Part shown: positions 48,147 through 57,932 of the stretch, one piece after another | How positions within the stretch are numbered: the first letter of the stretch is position 1 | Layout: each line of letters opens with the position of its first letter | Origin: Beijerinckiaceae bacterium | GTDB taxonomy: Bacteria; Pseudomonadota; Alphaproteobacteria; Rhizobiales; Beijerinckiaceae | Direction: 5' to 3' | Assembly (NCBI GenBank): GCA_027531565.1 | Contig: JAPZSB010000002.1 | Span: 248,001-312,000 of the forward strand | DNA length: 64,000 bases | The notes under the pieces: model-generated | Told to the model about the DNA's origin: nothing | The model's database searches: none | Seen by the model: only the letters and a program-made list of their open reading frames with translations | Program-made: the position numbers and the translations under genes

Positions 48147-48148
48147 CC

Positions 48149-49213
48149 TCAGGTGAAGGCGAGCTGGACCTTCATGGCCCGGCTCCTGTCCGCCGCGAGA
48201 TCGAAGGCGCGCTGTGCCTCGCGGAAGGGAACAACTTCGGTCAGCAGCGGCATCGGGTCGATCCGGCCCGAGACAAGCGCCTGCACGGCGGTGCGGAATT
48301 CCGTGCCGAACCGGAAGGTGCCGCGCATGTCGATTTCCTTGGCGACGACCGTGTTGATCATCAGCTGCGTCTCCCCGCCCAGACCGACCAGCACGAGGAT
48401 GCCGCGCGGCCGGATCACGTCCATCGCCGAGCGGATTGCCGACTGGTGGCCCGAACATTCGAAGACCACGTCGAAACTGCCCTTGTTGGCGGCAAAGGCG
48501 GTCATTTTCTCCGGCTCGCGGGCAACATTGACCCCTGCATCCGCGCCGATCTTCAGCCCCATCGCGATGGCGCTGTCCGAGACATCGGTGACAATGATCT
48601 CCCCGGCGCCGGCATAGCGGGCGGCCATGATTGTCAGCGCGCCGATCGGGCCGCAGCCGGTGACGAGAATCCGCCGGCCGGAAAGCGGGCCGGCGCGCTC
48701 CACGGCATGGAGGCAGACGGCCAGCGGCTCGGCGAAGGCCGCGCGGGCGAGGTCGAAATCCGCCGGGAGTTTCTCGCATTGCACGGCTTCCGCCACGAGC
48801 GTCTGCCGGAAGCCGCCGCTGACATGCGGGAAGCGCATCGCCGAGCCATAGAACAGCATGTTCAGGCAATGGATCTGCAGCCCGGCCTGGCAATAGGAGC
48901 AGGTTCCGCAGGCCCGGGCCGGGTTGACGGCCACGCGGTCTCCGACCTGCAGGGCCGTGACCGCGCGCCCGATGGCGGTGACGGTGGCGGAAAATTCGTG
49001 ACCCAGCACGAAGGGCTGGCGGACCTCGATCGCACCGATGCGGCCATCGAGATAGTAATGCAGGTCCGAGCCGCAGATGCCGCCGGCCGCGATGGCCAGT
49101 TCGACCTGCGAATCACCGATCTCCGGAACGGGAACCGGCTCGACCTTGAGCAAGCGTGCGGCGTGGCAGACCACGCCCAAGGTTGACCGTTGCGATGTTT
49201 GGCCGTTCAACAT
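48149..49213 (-). CDS. idnD: Zinc-dependent dehydrogenase, probable L-idonate 5-dehydrogenase
   Basis: A 354-residue medium-chain alcohol dehydrogenase. The catalytic zinc Cys is in GGICGSDLHYY, the GHE signature in VLGHEFSATV, the structural zinc cysteines in CGTCSYCQAGLQIHC, and the nucleotide-binding loop in GCGPIGALTI. The sequence around the substrate site resembles L-idonate 5-dehydrogenase; other polyol dehydrogenases are possible. The start ATG 49213 follows GGGGGA. It is divergent from an IdnO-like gene, which supports the idonate call (5-ketogluconate is the shared intermediate). Confidence 0.8.
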   Translation of the reverse strand: MLNGQTSQRSTLGVVCHAARLLKVEPVPVPEIGDSQVELAIAAGGICGSDLHYYLDGRIGAIEVRQPFVLGHEFSATVTAIGRAVTALQVGDRVAVNPARACGTCSYCQAGLQIHCLNMLFYGSAMRFPHVSGGFRQTLVAEAVQCEKLPADFDLARAAFAEPLAVCLHAVERAGPLSGRRILVTGCGPIGALTIMAARYAGAGEIIVTDVSDSAIAMGLKIGADAGVNVAREPEKMTAFAANKGSFDVVFECSGHQSAIRSAMDVIRPRGILVLVGLGGETQLMINTVVAKEIDMRGTFRFGTEFRTAVQALVSGRIDPMPLLTEVVPFREAQRAFDLAADRSRAMKVQLAFT

Positions 49214-49225
49214 GTTCCCCCGCAA

Positions 49226-49244
49226 GGTCCCGTGCTTCGGGACC
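49226..49244. promoter_or_regulatory. Inverted repeat between idnD and idnO
   Basis: GGTCCCG-TGCTT-CGGGACC is a perfect 7-bp inverted repeat in the 98-bp divergent intergenic region, 12 bp from the idnD start. It may be an operator or a hairpin at the start of the idnD leader. No regulator gene is adjacent. Confidence 0.4.
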
Positions 49245-49311
49245 GCACTCGTTATCCTTGTCCCTATCACGGCACAATGCGGCCGGCAGGGCAACCCGAA
49301 GGTGCCAGACC

Positions 49312-50085
49312 ATGACCAGCGCGCTCTCCCTTTTCAACCTTTCCGGGCGGCGCGCCCTCGTCACCGGTTCCAGCCGGGGAATCGGGCTGGCGCTTGCCGA
49401 AGGCCTCGCGGAGGCCGGGGCGGCGGTGGTGCTCAATGCCCGGGCGGCCGGTTCGCTCGAGGCGCCGCTGGCCGCGCTCCGCGCGCGGGGCTTTTCCGCC
49501 GAGGGCGCGGCTTTCGACGTGACGGATCCGGCGTCCAGCCGGGCCGCCATCGATCGCGTCGAGGCGGAGATCGGGCCGATCGATATCCTGATCAACAATG
49601 CCGGCATCCAGATCCGGGGACCGGCCGTTGACTATGACCCGGCCGACTGGCGCCGCCTGCAGGCGACGAATCTCGACAGTGTCTTTTTCGTCAGCCAGGC
49701 GGCGGGGCGGCACATGCTGGCGCGCAAGCGCGGCAAGATCATCAATATCGGCTCTGTCCAGAGCGAGCTCGGCCGGGCCTCGATCGTGCCCTACAATGCC
49801 AGCAAGGGCGGCGTGAAGATGATGACGCGCGGCCTCGCTGCCGAATGGGGGCCGCACAACATCCAGGTGAATGCGATCGGGCCGGGCTATTTCAGGACCG
49901 AACTGAATGACGCGCTGGTCAAGAATGCCGAATTCTCGGCCTGGGTGGAAAAAAGGACGCCGGCCGGGCGCTGGGGCGATGTGCGGGAGCTGGTCGGCGC
50001 GGCGATCTTCCTGGCCTCCGAGGCTTCCAGCTATGTCAATGGCCATCTCCTGATGGTGGATGGCGGCATGACCAGCGTTGTGTGA
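49312..50085 (+). CDS. idnO: SDR-family oxidoreductase, probable gluconate 5-dehydrogenase
   Basis: A 257-residue short-chain dehydrogenase. The Rossmann motif is TGSSRGIG, followed by NNAGI, the catalytic Ser in NIGSVQSELGR, and Tyr-x-x-x-Lys in YNASKGG. NIGSVQSELGR and the C-terminal SSYVNGHLLMVDGGMTSVV are close to Ga5DH/IdnO proteins. With IdnD it would convert L-idonate to 5-ketogluconate to D-gluconate. No gluconate kinase or permease gene is near. An in-frame upstream ATG (49156) would overlap the idnD start and is not used. Confidence 0.82.
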   Translation: MTSALSLFNLSGRRALVTGSSRGIGLALAEGLAEAGAAVVLNARAAGSLEAPLAALRARGFSAEGAAFDVTDPASSRAAIDRVEAEIGPIDILINNAGIQIRGPAVDYDPADWRRLQATNLDSVFFVSQAAGRHMLARKRGKIINIGSVQSELGRASIVPYNASKGGVKMMTRGLAAEWGPHNIQVNAIGPGYFRTELNDALVKNAEFSAWVEKRTPAGRWGDVRELVGAAIFLASEASSYVNGHLLMVDGGMTSVV

Positions 50086-50261
50086 GTCAGGTCCTGCATC
50101 GCGTTCCTGAATTGAATTCCTGCTGCGAAATTCGGTGCGGATGGCCTGGCTTGGCCCCTGACCCTGCGCCGCTTTCGGGCTAGAAGCTTTGCCATGTCAC
50201 GGTATGGCCCGATTCGCCGGGCTGGTTGCGTTGCGACGTCAACATACAGGTATCTGCCTTG

Positions 50262-52703
50262 ATGCTTCCCCGCTGGATGGCGCGTTTCGGCGCCCTGCTT
50301 CTGTTCGTTTCGATTCTCGCTCCCGGCGCGATCGCGCAGGCGCCCGCCCCGCGGGAGGCGCGCGCGCCGATCGAGACCGGCCGCCTCGAACTCACCCAGA
50401 TCGAGGCGGCGTTGCAGCGGGATTCGCTGGATGACAAGAGGCTGGCCGATCTCCGGGCGCGGCTCGATCCAATCGCGCAGGCCATCGAGGAACTGATCCA
50501 GCGGGAACAGCCGAGGGCAGACGAGATCAAGGCCCGGATCGACCGTCTCGGCCCGGCTCCGGATGCGAGCAAGGGACAATCGGAGAGCGCCGATGTGGCG
50601 CGGGACCGGGCCGAGCAGCAGAAGCTCTGGCAGGAAGCGGACGAAACCCTGCGGCTGGCGCGGGCGCTCGCCCTGCGGGTCGAGCAGCTGCGTGACGCCA
50701 TTGCGGAGCGCCGGCGCGCCAATTTCACCCGGGCCATCCTGGCGCAGGGGCCATCCATCCTCTCGCCTCTGCTCTGGCTCGATGTCAGCAAGGCGCTGCC
50801 GCAGGATTTCGCCGCCTTCACCTTCCTGATGCGGCAATGGGCGGAGACGATCTTCGCCAATCTCGACTGGTATGAACTCGTGATGCTGTTTGCGCTGGCC
50901 CTTGCAGCGCTGGCCGGACTGCCCAAGGCGCGGCTCTGGATCCGGACGGGTTCGTTCTCGGTCGAGGACGGGCCCGACGAGGCGACCGAACCGCGCCGGT
51001 TCGACCGGGCCCTGGCGGGCCTCCGGCGGGTGCTGCTCAGCGCGGTGGCGCCGGCGGCCCTGCTCTACCTGCTACTCTGGATGTTCCGGAGTTTCGGCAT
51101 CCTGCCGGGGCGGGCGGACCCCGTGCTCGAATCGATCACCAACGGTATCGCCTTCGTGCTCGGCATGAGCGGGCTTGCCGCCGGTGTCCTCTCGCCGTTC
51201 CGGGCGAACTGGCGGCTGTTCGACGTATCCGATCGCGTGGCGGTGTCGCTCTGGCGCACGGTCCGCGCGATCGCGGCCATCGTCGCCCTCGGCAAGATGA
51301 CCGAGGCGCTGCAATCCGCGATTGTCGCCAGCCTGCCACTGACCATCGCGACCAAGGGCATCTTCGCCCTGTTCGTGGCCGGCCGTCTCGTGCAGGGCCT
51401 GCGGGCGGCCTTCCGCACCGAGATCGACGAGAAGACCGGCGACGTCCAGGATCGCGCCAGTTCGCACTGGATCCTGCCGCGCATCGCCGGCTGGAGCGTG
51501 GCAACCGCCGTCGGCGTCGCCGCGATTCTCGGATATGTCGCGCTGGCCGGGTTCCTCGTCGAGCAGGTGATCTGGCTGCTGATCCTCGCGCTGATCGCCA
51601 CCCTGCTGCTGGTCTTCATCGACGAGATGGTCGGTTCGGGCCTGTCCTCGCGCGGTAAGCTCGGCCGCCGTGTCCGCGAGGCCACCGGGCTTGCGGCCGG
51701 CTCGCTCGACCAGATGAGCGTGCTCGGCACCGGCCTGGCGCGCCTCGTTCTCTATATCTCGCTGGCAATGCTGGCGCTGGCGCCGTGGGGGGTCGATTCG
51801 TCGACCCTGTTCGGCAATCTCCGGGCTGCCTTTTTCGGGTTCCAGGTTGGCGGCGTGACGATCTCGCTGTCGACGATCGCGCTGGCGCTGATGCTGTTCC
51901 TGATCGGGATCCTGACCACCAAGGCGATCCAGAACTGGCTTGATACGCATTACCTGCCGCATACCGGGCTCGATATCGGGCTCAGGAACTCGATCCGCAC
52001 GATTTTCGGCTATATCGGCTTCATCATCGCCGCCTCGCTTGCCCTTGGGCAGGCGGGATTCTCGCTCGACAAGATCACCATCGTGGCCGGTGCGCTCTCG
52101 CTGGGGATCGGTTTCGGCCTGCAGTCGATCGTCGGCAACTTCGTTTCCGGCCTGATCCTGCTCTGGGAACGGCCGATCCGCGTCGGAGACTGGATCGTCG
52201 TCGGGGACGAGCAGGGTACGGTGAAGCGGATCAATGTCCGCGCGACCGAGATCCAGACCTTCGACCGCGCGAGCCTGATCATTCCGAATTCGGAATTCAT
52301 CAGCGGCCGGGTGAAGAACTGGATGCATGCTGACCGGACGGGCCGCATCATCATTCCGATCAATGTCGACTACCAGTCCGATCCGGACGAGGTGCAGCAC
52401 CTGCTCCGCGATGCCGCCCTTGCGCATCGCGAGGTGATGAGCGAGCCGGCGCCGGTGGTCATCTTCAAGAATCTCGGCGAATCGGGGCTTGATTTCGAGC
52501 TGCGCTGTTTCTGCGATGTCGATTCCATGGCCACGACCCGCAGCGAGTTGCTGTTCGACATCTTCCGCCGTCTGCGTGAAGCGAAGATCGAGGTGCCCTA
52601 TCCGACGCGCCGGCTCGAGATCACCAACATGCCCGGCGGGGGCGCCGGTTCCCTTGTCGCCACGGAGCGGCCGCCGGAACCTGCCGTCAAGGGCAAGACA
52701 TGA
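50262..52703 (+). CDS. DUF3772 mechanosensitive ion channel (MscS family)
   Basis: An 813-residue inner-membrane protein. A signal peptide (LLLFVSILAPGAIAQA) precedes a periplasmic coiled-coil region (about residues 40-160) of the DUF3772 type. About ten membrane segments follow, then the MscS pore helix and beta domain: ALSLGIGFGLQSIVGNFVSGLILLWERPIRVGDWI, split by normal variation, and TFDRASLIIPNSEFIS. It likely releases solutes at hypo-osmotic shock. ATG 50262 is preferred; TTG 50226 would extend it upstream. Its stop overlaps the next gene start (ATGA). Confidence 0.88.
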   Translation: MLPRWMARFGALLLFVSILAPGAIAQAPAPREARAPIETGRLELTQIEAALQRDSLDDKRLADLRARLDPIAQAIEELIQREQPRADEIKARIDRLGPAPDASKGQSESADVARDRAEQQKLWQEADETLRLARALALRVEQLRDAIAERRRANFTRAILAQGPSILSPLLWLDVSKALPQDFAAFTFLMRQWAETIFANLDWYELVMLFALALAALAGLPKARLWIRTGSFSVEDGPDEATEPRRFDRALAGLRRVLLSAVAPAALLYLLLWMFRSFGILPGRADPVLESITNGIAFVLGMSGLAAGVLSPFRANWRLFDVSDRVAVSLWRTVRAIAAIVALGKMTEALQSAIVASLPLTIATKGIFALFVAGRLVQGLRAAFRTEIDEKTGDVQDRASSHWILPRIAGWSVATAVGVAAILGYVALAGFLVEQVIWLLILALIATLLLVFIDEMVGSGLSSRGKLGRRVREATGLAAGSLDQMSVLGTGLARLVLYISLAMLALAPWGVDSSTLFGNLRAAFFGFQVGGVTISLSTIALALMLFLIGILTTKAIQNWLDTHYLPHTGLDIGLRNSIRTIFGYIGFIIAASLALGQAGFSLDKITIVAGALSLGIGFGLQSIVGNFVSGLILLWERPIRVGDWIVVGDEQGTVKRINVRATEIQTFDRASLIIPNSEFISGRVKNWMHADRTGRIIIPINVDYQSDPDEVQHLLRDAALAHREVMSEPAPVVIFKNLGESGLDFELRCFCDVDSMATTRSELLFDIFRRLREAKIEVPYPTRRLEITNMPGGGAGSLVATERPPEPAVKGKT

Positions 52704-53188
52704 GGAGCAGGGCCATGTGCAGTCCGGCCGTCCTGGCCCTGGCTTCGGCCCTCGGGCTGGCGGCCTGCTCCGATACCGCGCCGTCGCGGCCGCAGCCGGC
52801 TTTCTATGTCGATCTCGCGCGTTCGGGCACGACCCTCGATCCGCAGACCAGTACCACGATCATCAATGGCTACCGGACCAATCTCGGCCTGCCGGAACTG
52901 GCGTGGGACCCGGCTCTCGCCGAGCAGGCCCGGGGCGAGGCGGCGCGGCTGGCAGCGCGGGGTGAGCTCTCTGCCGACGCCCTGCAAGGCAACCGCCCCG
53001 TCAGGGGGCTGAAGCGGAGCGTTTCGGGCGGCTATCACAGTTTCGCGGATGCGTTTTCGGGCTGGCGCGGCTCGCCGGCGCATGATGCCGTGCTGCGGGC
53101 CTCCAAGGGCAAGCGCTACGGGATCGGCGTCGTGGCCCGGCCGGAATCCCGTCATCGGGTCTATTGGGTGGTGCTGGTCGCCGAATAG
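52700..53188 (+). CDS. CAP/SCP-domain lipoprotein
   Basis: A 162-residue predicted lipoprotein: the lipobox LAAC follows a hydrophobic stretch (lipidated Cys23). The mature part fits the CAP superfamily seen in bacterial SCP-like extracellular proteins: INGYRTNLGLPELAWDPALAEQAR, and the HDAVLRASKGKRYGIGV segment near the C-terminus. Canonical catalytic residues do not exist for the family; the role is unknown. It is translationally coupled to the MscS gene through an ATGA overlap. Confidence 0.8.
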   Translation: MRSRAMCSPAVLALASALGLAACSDTAPSRPQPAFYVDLARSGTTLDPQTSTTIINGYRTNLGLPELAWDPALAEQARGEAARLAARGELSADALQGNRPVRGLKRSVSGGYHSFADAFSGWRGSPAHDAVLRASKGKRYGIGVVARPESRHRVYWVVLVAE

Positions 53189-53199
53189 CGGGCCGCGCG

Positions 53200-54030
53200 T
53201 CACTTCTTCGGCGGAAGCGGCGGTGCCTCGTGCACCAGCATGATCGAGACGCGGCGGTTCGGCGCGAGGCTCGGATCATCCGGGAAGACCGGCTGGGTGT
53301 CGCCCCGACCCACGACGGATTCGAACCGGTCATCCGGAACGCCGTTATTGGCCAGGATATCCCGGACGGAGATCGCCCGCTCGGCCGAGAGTTTCCAGCC
53401 GGCGCCGCGCTCCTTGCTCGCATTGCGGCCGGACGAGATATGGCCGGTCACGCGGATGCGGTTCGGCAGGCGCCGCAGGGTCGGTGCCACCGCGGCGATG
53501 ATCTTCCGCGTCCGTTCGAAGGGCAAAGCCGAGCCTTCCGGGAACATGGAGCGGCCATCCTGGTCGACGATCTGGATATCGAGGCCCTCGTCGGTTTCCT
53601 CGATCACGACATTGCGGGAAATCTCGGCGATTTCCGGCATTTCCTGCAGGGCCTGGCGCAGCGACACCGCCGCCGTGGTGAAACCGCGATCGGCGAGGAA
53701 CGTGCCGTTGGCCACCGTATCGCGCTGTGAATTGGCGTAGGGCGAGGTCTGGTCGGCGGCGAAGTCGGTCGAGACCTTGCGGGTATACTTGATCGTCGAG
53801 CGCACGGGCACGCCGTCCGTCTCGATCACGCCGGTGGTGCGCGTGTGCTTCTGCATGCCGAAGGATTCGCGCATCGAGCCGGCGACGATCTGCTGCTTCT
53901 TCTGGTTCGGCGTCGAGAAGGCGACGAGCATGACGAAGAACGCGACGAGCAGCCCCATCAGGTCGGCGAAGGTCACGAACCAGCCGTGGCCACCCCCGCC
54001 GCCATGCGCCGCTCCCCGTTTGCGTGCCAT
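53200..54030 (-). CDS. motB: Flagellar motor stator protein MotB (OmpA-like)
   Basis: A 276-residue stator subunit. One N-terminal membrane segment carries the proton-binding Asp23 in FADLMGLLVAFFVMLVAF, and the C-terminal OmpA-like peptidoglycan-binding domain spans about residues 140-270 (TGHISSGRNASKERGAGWKLSAERAISVRDIL, split by normal variation, and PNRRVSIMLV). It follows motA on the same strand (28 bp). No other flagellar gene is in the window. A stator-like pair used for another task is possible. Confidence 0.88.
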   Translation of the reverse strand: MARKRGAAHGGGGGHGWFVTFADLMGLLVAFFVMLVAFSTPNQKKQQIVAGSMRESFGMQKHTRTTGVIETDGVPVRSTIKYTRKVSTDFAADQTSPYANSQRDTVANGTFLADRGFTTAAVSLRQALQEMPEIAEISRNVVIEETDEGLDIQIVDQDGRSMFPEGSALPFERTRKIIAAVAPTLRRLPNRIRVTGHISSGRNASKERGAGWKLSAERAISVRDILANNGVPDDRFESVVGRGDTQPVFPDDPSLAPNRRVSIMLVHEAPPLPPKK

Positions 54031-54058
54031 GCTCGAACTCCGTTACGCTGGTCCGCGA

Positions 54059-54835
54059 TCAGGCGGCGGCTTCCGCCTCGACAAAATGCGCCTTGTGGTG
54101 ATCCGGCAGATAGGAGAGCAGCATCTCGCGGATGATGCCCGGGCTCTTGGCCTGACGGATCTGCATCACGCCGTCGATGATCAGCGAGCGCGAAATGTCC
54201 TCTTCCTCGAGCTTGACGTGAAGCTTGTCGGCGATCGGCAGGCAGAACAGGTTGGCGACCAGTGCGCCGTAGAGCGTCGCGAGGAGGGCCGTTGCCATGA
54301 ACGGGCCCAGCTTGGCCGGGTCTTCCATGTTCGCGAACATGCCGACCATCCCGAGCAGCGTGCCGACCATGCCCCAGGCCGGGGCGCAGTCGCCGATGGC
54401 GCGGTAGATCTTCTGCCCTTCGTCCAGATGCGCGAGGAATGTATCGCGATCCTTGTTCATGGTGTTCTGGATGAACTCGGCGTCATAGCCGTCCACGACA
54501 TAGCGGATGCCCTGGGCGAGGAAGGGGTCGTCGACCTTCAGCGTCTCGAGGGCCATCGGGCCGGACTTGCGCATCACTTCGGCGATCTTGGTGATTTCCT
54601 CGATCAGCGCGCGCGGGTCGAGTGCGCGCAGCTGCAGGACATAGCGCATGCCCATCGGGATGCCGTGGACCATGGACGAGAACGGAAAGCGGATCATGGT
54701 GGAGGCGATGGCGCCCCCGAAGATGACGATGGCGGCATGCTCCGAGATGTAGATGCTCAGATGCCCGTCCATCAGCATCAGGACGACAACCACGGCAATG
54801 CCCAGCAAGGTGCCAACGATGGTAGAGATGTCCAT
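54059..54835 (-). CDS. motA: Flagellar motor stator protein MotA
   Basis: A 258-residue protein with four membrane segments. MotA/PomA signatures: TIVGTLLGIAVVVVLMLMDG, FGGAIASTMIRFP, IGDCAPAWGMVGTLLGMVGMF with the conserved Pro, and a cytoplasmic charged loop. The form is closer to PomA than to E. coli MotA (length 258 against 295). It is the first gene of the motA-motB pair; ATG 54835 is preceded by an AGGATCAC-like sequence. Confidence 0.88.
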   Translation of the reverse strand: MDISTIVGTLLGIAVVVVLMLMDGHLSIYISEHAAIVIFGGAIASTMIRFPFSSMVHGIPMGMRYVLQLRALDPRALIEEITKIAEVMRKSGPMALETLKVDDPFLAQGIRYVVDGYDAEFIQNTMNKDRDTFLAHLDEGQKIYRAIGDCAPAWGMVGTLLGMVGMFANMEDPAKLGPFMATALLATLYGALVANLFCLPIADKLHVKLEEEDISRSLIIDGVMQIRQAKSPGIIREMLLSYLPDHHKAHFVEAEAAA

Positions 54836-55002
54836 GTGATCCTGTCCCCGGCCGCACAGAAGGTGCGCCGCATTCTGCGGTCCCTGATGGGCACGTTATG
54901 CGTTGCAGCTAAAGGAAGGGTTAAGCTTAAGAAGGCTGCCGCTCAGTTCCTGTTCATGTCGCCGGCCGCATAAGCGCGGCCCAGTTTCGCCCCGAGGGTT
55001 TC

Positions 55003-56817
55003 ATGTCGCTGCCGCGCCTGTATTTCCGTGTTCTGATGCAACTCGGTCCGGAACTGCGGCTCGGGCTTGTGCTCGTCATGGCGAATCTCGCGCTCGCGAC
55101 CGCGATGTTCGCCGAGCCCTATCTGTTCGGGCAGATCATCAACCTGCTGACCGGTTCGCAGGCGCAGGGCAGCAAGCCGACGCTGGAAGCGCTCCTGCCG
55201 CTGATCGGCCTGTGGCTCGCCTTCGGGCTGGTCTCGATCGTGGGCGGTGTCACGGTGGCGCTGCATGCCGACCGGATGTCGCACCGGCGGCGCCTCGGCG
55301 TGATGGCCACCTATTTCGAGCATGTGCTGACGCTGCCGCTCTCGTTCCATTCCGCCACCCATTCCGGCCGGACGCTGAAGGTGATGCTCAACGGCGCGGA
55401 TGGCATGTTCTGGCTTTGGCTGGGCTTCATGCGCGACCATTGCGCCGCGCTCGTCTCGCTGCTGGTCCTGCTGCCGCTGACCTTGCTCATCAACTGGCGC
55501 CTCGGCCTGCTGCTGGTTGGCCTGGTGGTGATCTTCGCCTTCCTGATGGGGCTGGTGATCAACCGGGCCGCCACGCTTCAGGAAAAGGTCGAGGGGTTCC
55601 ATTCCGAACTGGCCGAGCATACCTCGGATGCGATCGGCAATATCCCGGTCATCCAGAGCTTCACCCGCATCCAGGCGGAGCTGAATGCGCTGCGCTTCGT
55701 GATCGACCGGCTGCTCTCAGCGCAGATCCCGGTGCTCTCGTGGTGGGCCCTGGCCTCGGTCGCGACGCGGGCGGCCTCGACGCTGACGGTCACGGCGATC
55801 TTCCTGCTGGGGACCTGGCTGCATATCCGCGATCTCGCCACGATCGGCGACATCGTGACCTTCATGGGCTATGCGACGCTGCTGATCGGCAAGCTCGAGG
55901 CCGCCGTCGGCTTCGTGAACCAGCTTTTCATGCAGGCACCGAAGCTGCGCGACTTCTTCGAGGTGCTCGACACCACGCCGCAGGTGCAGGACCGGCCGAA
56001 TGCGGTCGATGCCGGCACGCTGAAGGGCGAGGTCGTGTTCGACCAGGTGTCCTTCTCCTATGACGGCAAGCGCCCGGCCATTGCCGACCTGTCCTTCACG
56101 GCCGCGCGCGGCAAGACCATCGCGCTCGTGGGCGCAACCGGTTCGGGCAAGTCGACGACGCTGGGGCTGCTGCACCGCGCGTTCGACCCGCAATCCGGCC
56201 GGATCCTGATCGACGGGCAGGATATCCGCGATTTCACGCTGCAATCGCTCCGCCGGAACATTGCCGTCGTCTTCCAGGAGCCGATGCTGTTCGCCCGCAC
56301 GATCCGGGAGAATCTCGAGGTCGGGCGCGCCGATGCGACCGAGGCGGAAATGATGGATGCGCTCGAGCGGGCGCAGGCGCTGGAATTCATCGGGCGCCAG
56401 TCCGAGGGGCTCGACACCGTGGTGGGCGAGCGCGGTCGCTCGCTCTCGGGCGGGGAGCGCCAGCGGCTGTCGATCGCACGGGCCCTGCTCAAGAATCCGC
56501 CCGTCCTGATCCTCGACGAGGCGACGTCCGCCCTTGATGCGGCCACGGAGCAGAAGCTCCAGAAGGCGCTCGAGGCGGTGATGAAGGATCGCACCACCTT
56601 CGTGATCGCGCATCGGCTCGCGACGATCCGCAATGCCGACCACATTCTCGTGCTCGACAGGGGGCGCATCGTCGAGAGCGGCAATTTCGAGACGCTGGTG
56701 GCGGCGAACGGGCGATTCGCGGAACTGGCCCGGGCGCAGTTCATGGCGCAACAGAATCCGGCGCAACAGAATCCGGCCCAGCAGAATCCGGCCCCCACGG
56801 CGCCGGTTGCCTCCTAG
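55003..56817 (+). CDS. ndvA: Cyclic beta-1,2-glucan ABC exporter (NdvA/ChvA type)
   Basis: A 604-residue half-transporter with six membrane segments (about 20-310) and a C-terminal ATPase domain: Walker [11 protein letters not shown], signature [16 protein letters not shown], Walker [16 protein letters not shown]. The membrane domain resembles rhizobial NdvA and Agrobacterium ChvA ([35 protein letters not shown]). Cyclic glucan export supports osmoadaptation and plant interaction. No glucan synthase (ndvB) gene is near. The C-terminus carries three AQQNP repeats. The stop overlaps the convergent aroB stop (CTAG). Confidence 0.88.
   Translation: MSLPRLYFRVLMQLGPELRLGLVLVMANLALATAMFAEPYLFGQIINLLTGSQAQGSKPTLEALLPLIGLWLAFGLVSIVGGVTVALHADRMSHRRRLGVMATYFEHVLTLPLSFHSATHSGRTLKVMLNGADGMFWLWLGFMRDHCAALVSLLVLLPLTLLINWRLGLLLVGLVVIFAFLMGLVINRAATLQEKVEGFHSELAEHTSDAIGNIPVIQSFTRIQAELNALRFVIDRLLSAQIPVLSWWALASVATRAASTLTVTAIFLLGTWLHIRDLATIGDIVTFMGYATLLIGKLEAAVGFVNQLFMQAPKLRDFFEVLDTTPQVQDRPNAVDAGTLKGEVVFDQVSFSYDGKRPAIADLSFTAARGKTIALVGATGSGKSTTLGLLHRAFDPQSGRILIDGQDIRDFTLQSLRRNIAVVFQEPMLFARTIRENLEVGRADATEAEMMDALERAQALEFIGRQSEGLDTVVGERGRSLSGGERQRLSIARALLKNPPVLILDEATSALDAATEQKLQKALEAVMKDRTTFVIAHRLATIRNADHILVLDRGRIVESGNFETLVAANGRFAELARAQFMAQQNPAQQNPAQQNPAPTAPVAS
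56746..56790 (+). repeat. 15-bp tandem repeat at the 3' end of ndvA
   Basis: Three in-frame copies of a 15-bp unit: 56746-56760 and 56761-56775 are identical, and 56776-56790 differs at two positions. Each encodes Ala-Gln-Gln-Asn-Pro at the end of the exporter. Copy number could vary by slippage between strains. Confidence 0.9.
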
Positions 56818-57932
56818 GCGCATTCCTCCTCGAGGAAATCGCGGATCGCCGTGGCCGAGACATCACGGGCGATGAAGCTCTGGCCGAGGCCACGCGTGAG
56901 GATGAAGGTCAGCGTGCCCCGGCTGACCTTCTTGTCCTGCGCCATCATGCCGAGCATGCCATCGGGCGTCCAGGGCCCGTCGATCTGACGCAGCCGCGTC
57001 GGCAGGCCGATCTCGGCGAGGTGCCGCTCGACCCTTTCCGGCAAGTCCGCCGGGCATAGGCCGGCCCGCGCGGAATAGCGATGCGCCATGGCCATGCCGA
57101 GGGCGACGGCCTCGCCATGGACAAGCCGGCTGGCATCGTAGCGGACAAGGCCCTCGAGAGCATGGCCGAAGGTGTGGCCGAGATTGAGCAGGGCGCGGTC
57201 GCCGGTTTCGGTCTCGTCGCGGGCGACAATCGCCGCCTTCGCCCCGCAGGAGACGGCCACGGCCTCCTCGCGCTCCGGGCCACCGGAAAAGATGCCGCGC
57301 CACGCCCCGCCTTCCAGCCATTCATAGAAATCGGGCCGGTCGATCAGCCCGTATTTCACCACCTCGGCATAGCCGGCGCGCAGTTCGCGCAGCGGCAGCG
57401 TGTCCAGCAGGGCGGTATCCGCCAGCACGAGGCGCGGCTGGTGGAAGGCGCCGACGAGATTCTTGCCCTGCGCCGAATTGATCCCGGTCTTGCCGCCAAC
57501 GCTCGAATCAACCTGCGCGAGCAGCGACGTCGGCACCTGCACGAAATGCATGCCCCGCCGCGTGATCGCGGCGGCGAAGCCGGCGAGATCGCCGATCACG
57601 CCGCCCCCGAGCGCAACCACCGCATCGCCCCGTTCGAGCCGGGCCGAGAGAATCGCCTCGACGGTCTTTTCGAGCCAGGGCCAGCTCTTCGTCTTCTCGC
57701 CGGCCGGCAGCACCAGTTCGGCCACGCCGAGGCCCGCCGCCGCCAGCCCTTCGCGCAGGGCTGCGAGGTGGAAGCCGGCGACATTCTCGTCCGTCAGGAT
57801 CAGGCAGGCCCGGGCCCGCGTGGCACCGGTGATGGCGGAGCCCGCTTCGGCGAGGAGATGCCGGCCGATGAGGATGTCGTAGCTGCGGCCGGCAAGATCA
57901 ACGCGGACCTTCCGGTGCGGGGTATCGGTCAT
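56814..57932 (-). CDS. aroB: 3-dehydroquinate synthase
   Basis: A 372-residue NAD- and metal-dependent enzyme of the shikimate pathway. Motifs: [47 protein letters not shown], and zinc ligands in [11 protein letters not shown] and the HGEAVALGM stretch. ATG 57932 overlaps the aroK stop (ATGA), so aroK and aroB are coupled. Its stop codon shares CTAG with the convergent ndvA stop. Confidence 0.95.
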   Translation of the reverse strand: MTDTPHRKVRVDLAGRSYDILIGRHLLAEAGSAITGATRARACLILTDENVAGFHLAALREGLAAAGLGVAELVLPAGEKTKSWPWLEKTVEAILSARLERGDAVVALGGGVIGDLAGFAAAITRRGMHFVQVPTSLLAQVDSSVGGKTGINSAQGKNLVGAFHQPRLVLADTALLDTLPLRELRAGYAEVVKYGLIDRPDFYEWLEGGAWRGIFSGGPEREEAVAVSCGAKAAIVARDETETGDRALLNLGHTFGHALEGLVRYDASRLVHGEAVALGMAMAHRYSARAGLCPADLPERVERHLAEIGLPTRLRQIDGPWTPDGMLGMMAQDKKVSRGTLTFILTRGLGQSFIARDVSATAIRDFLEEECA

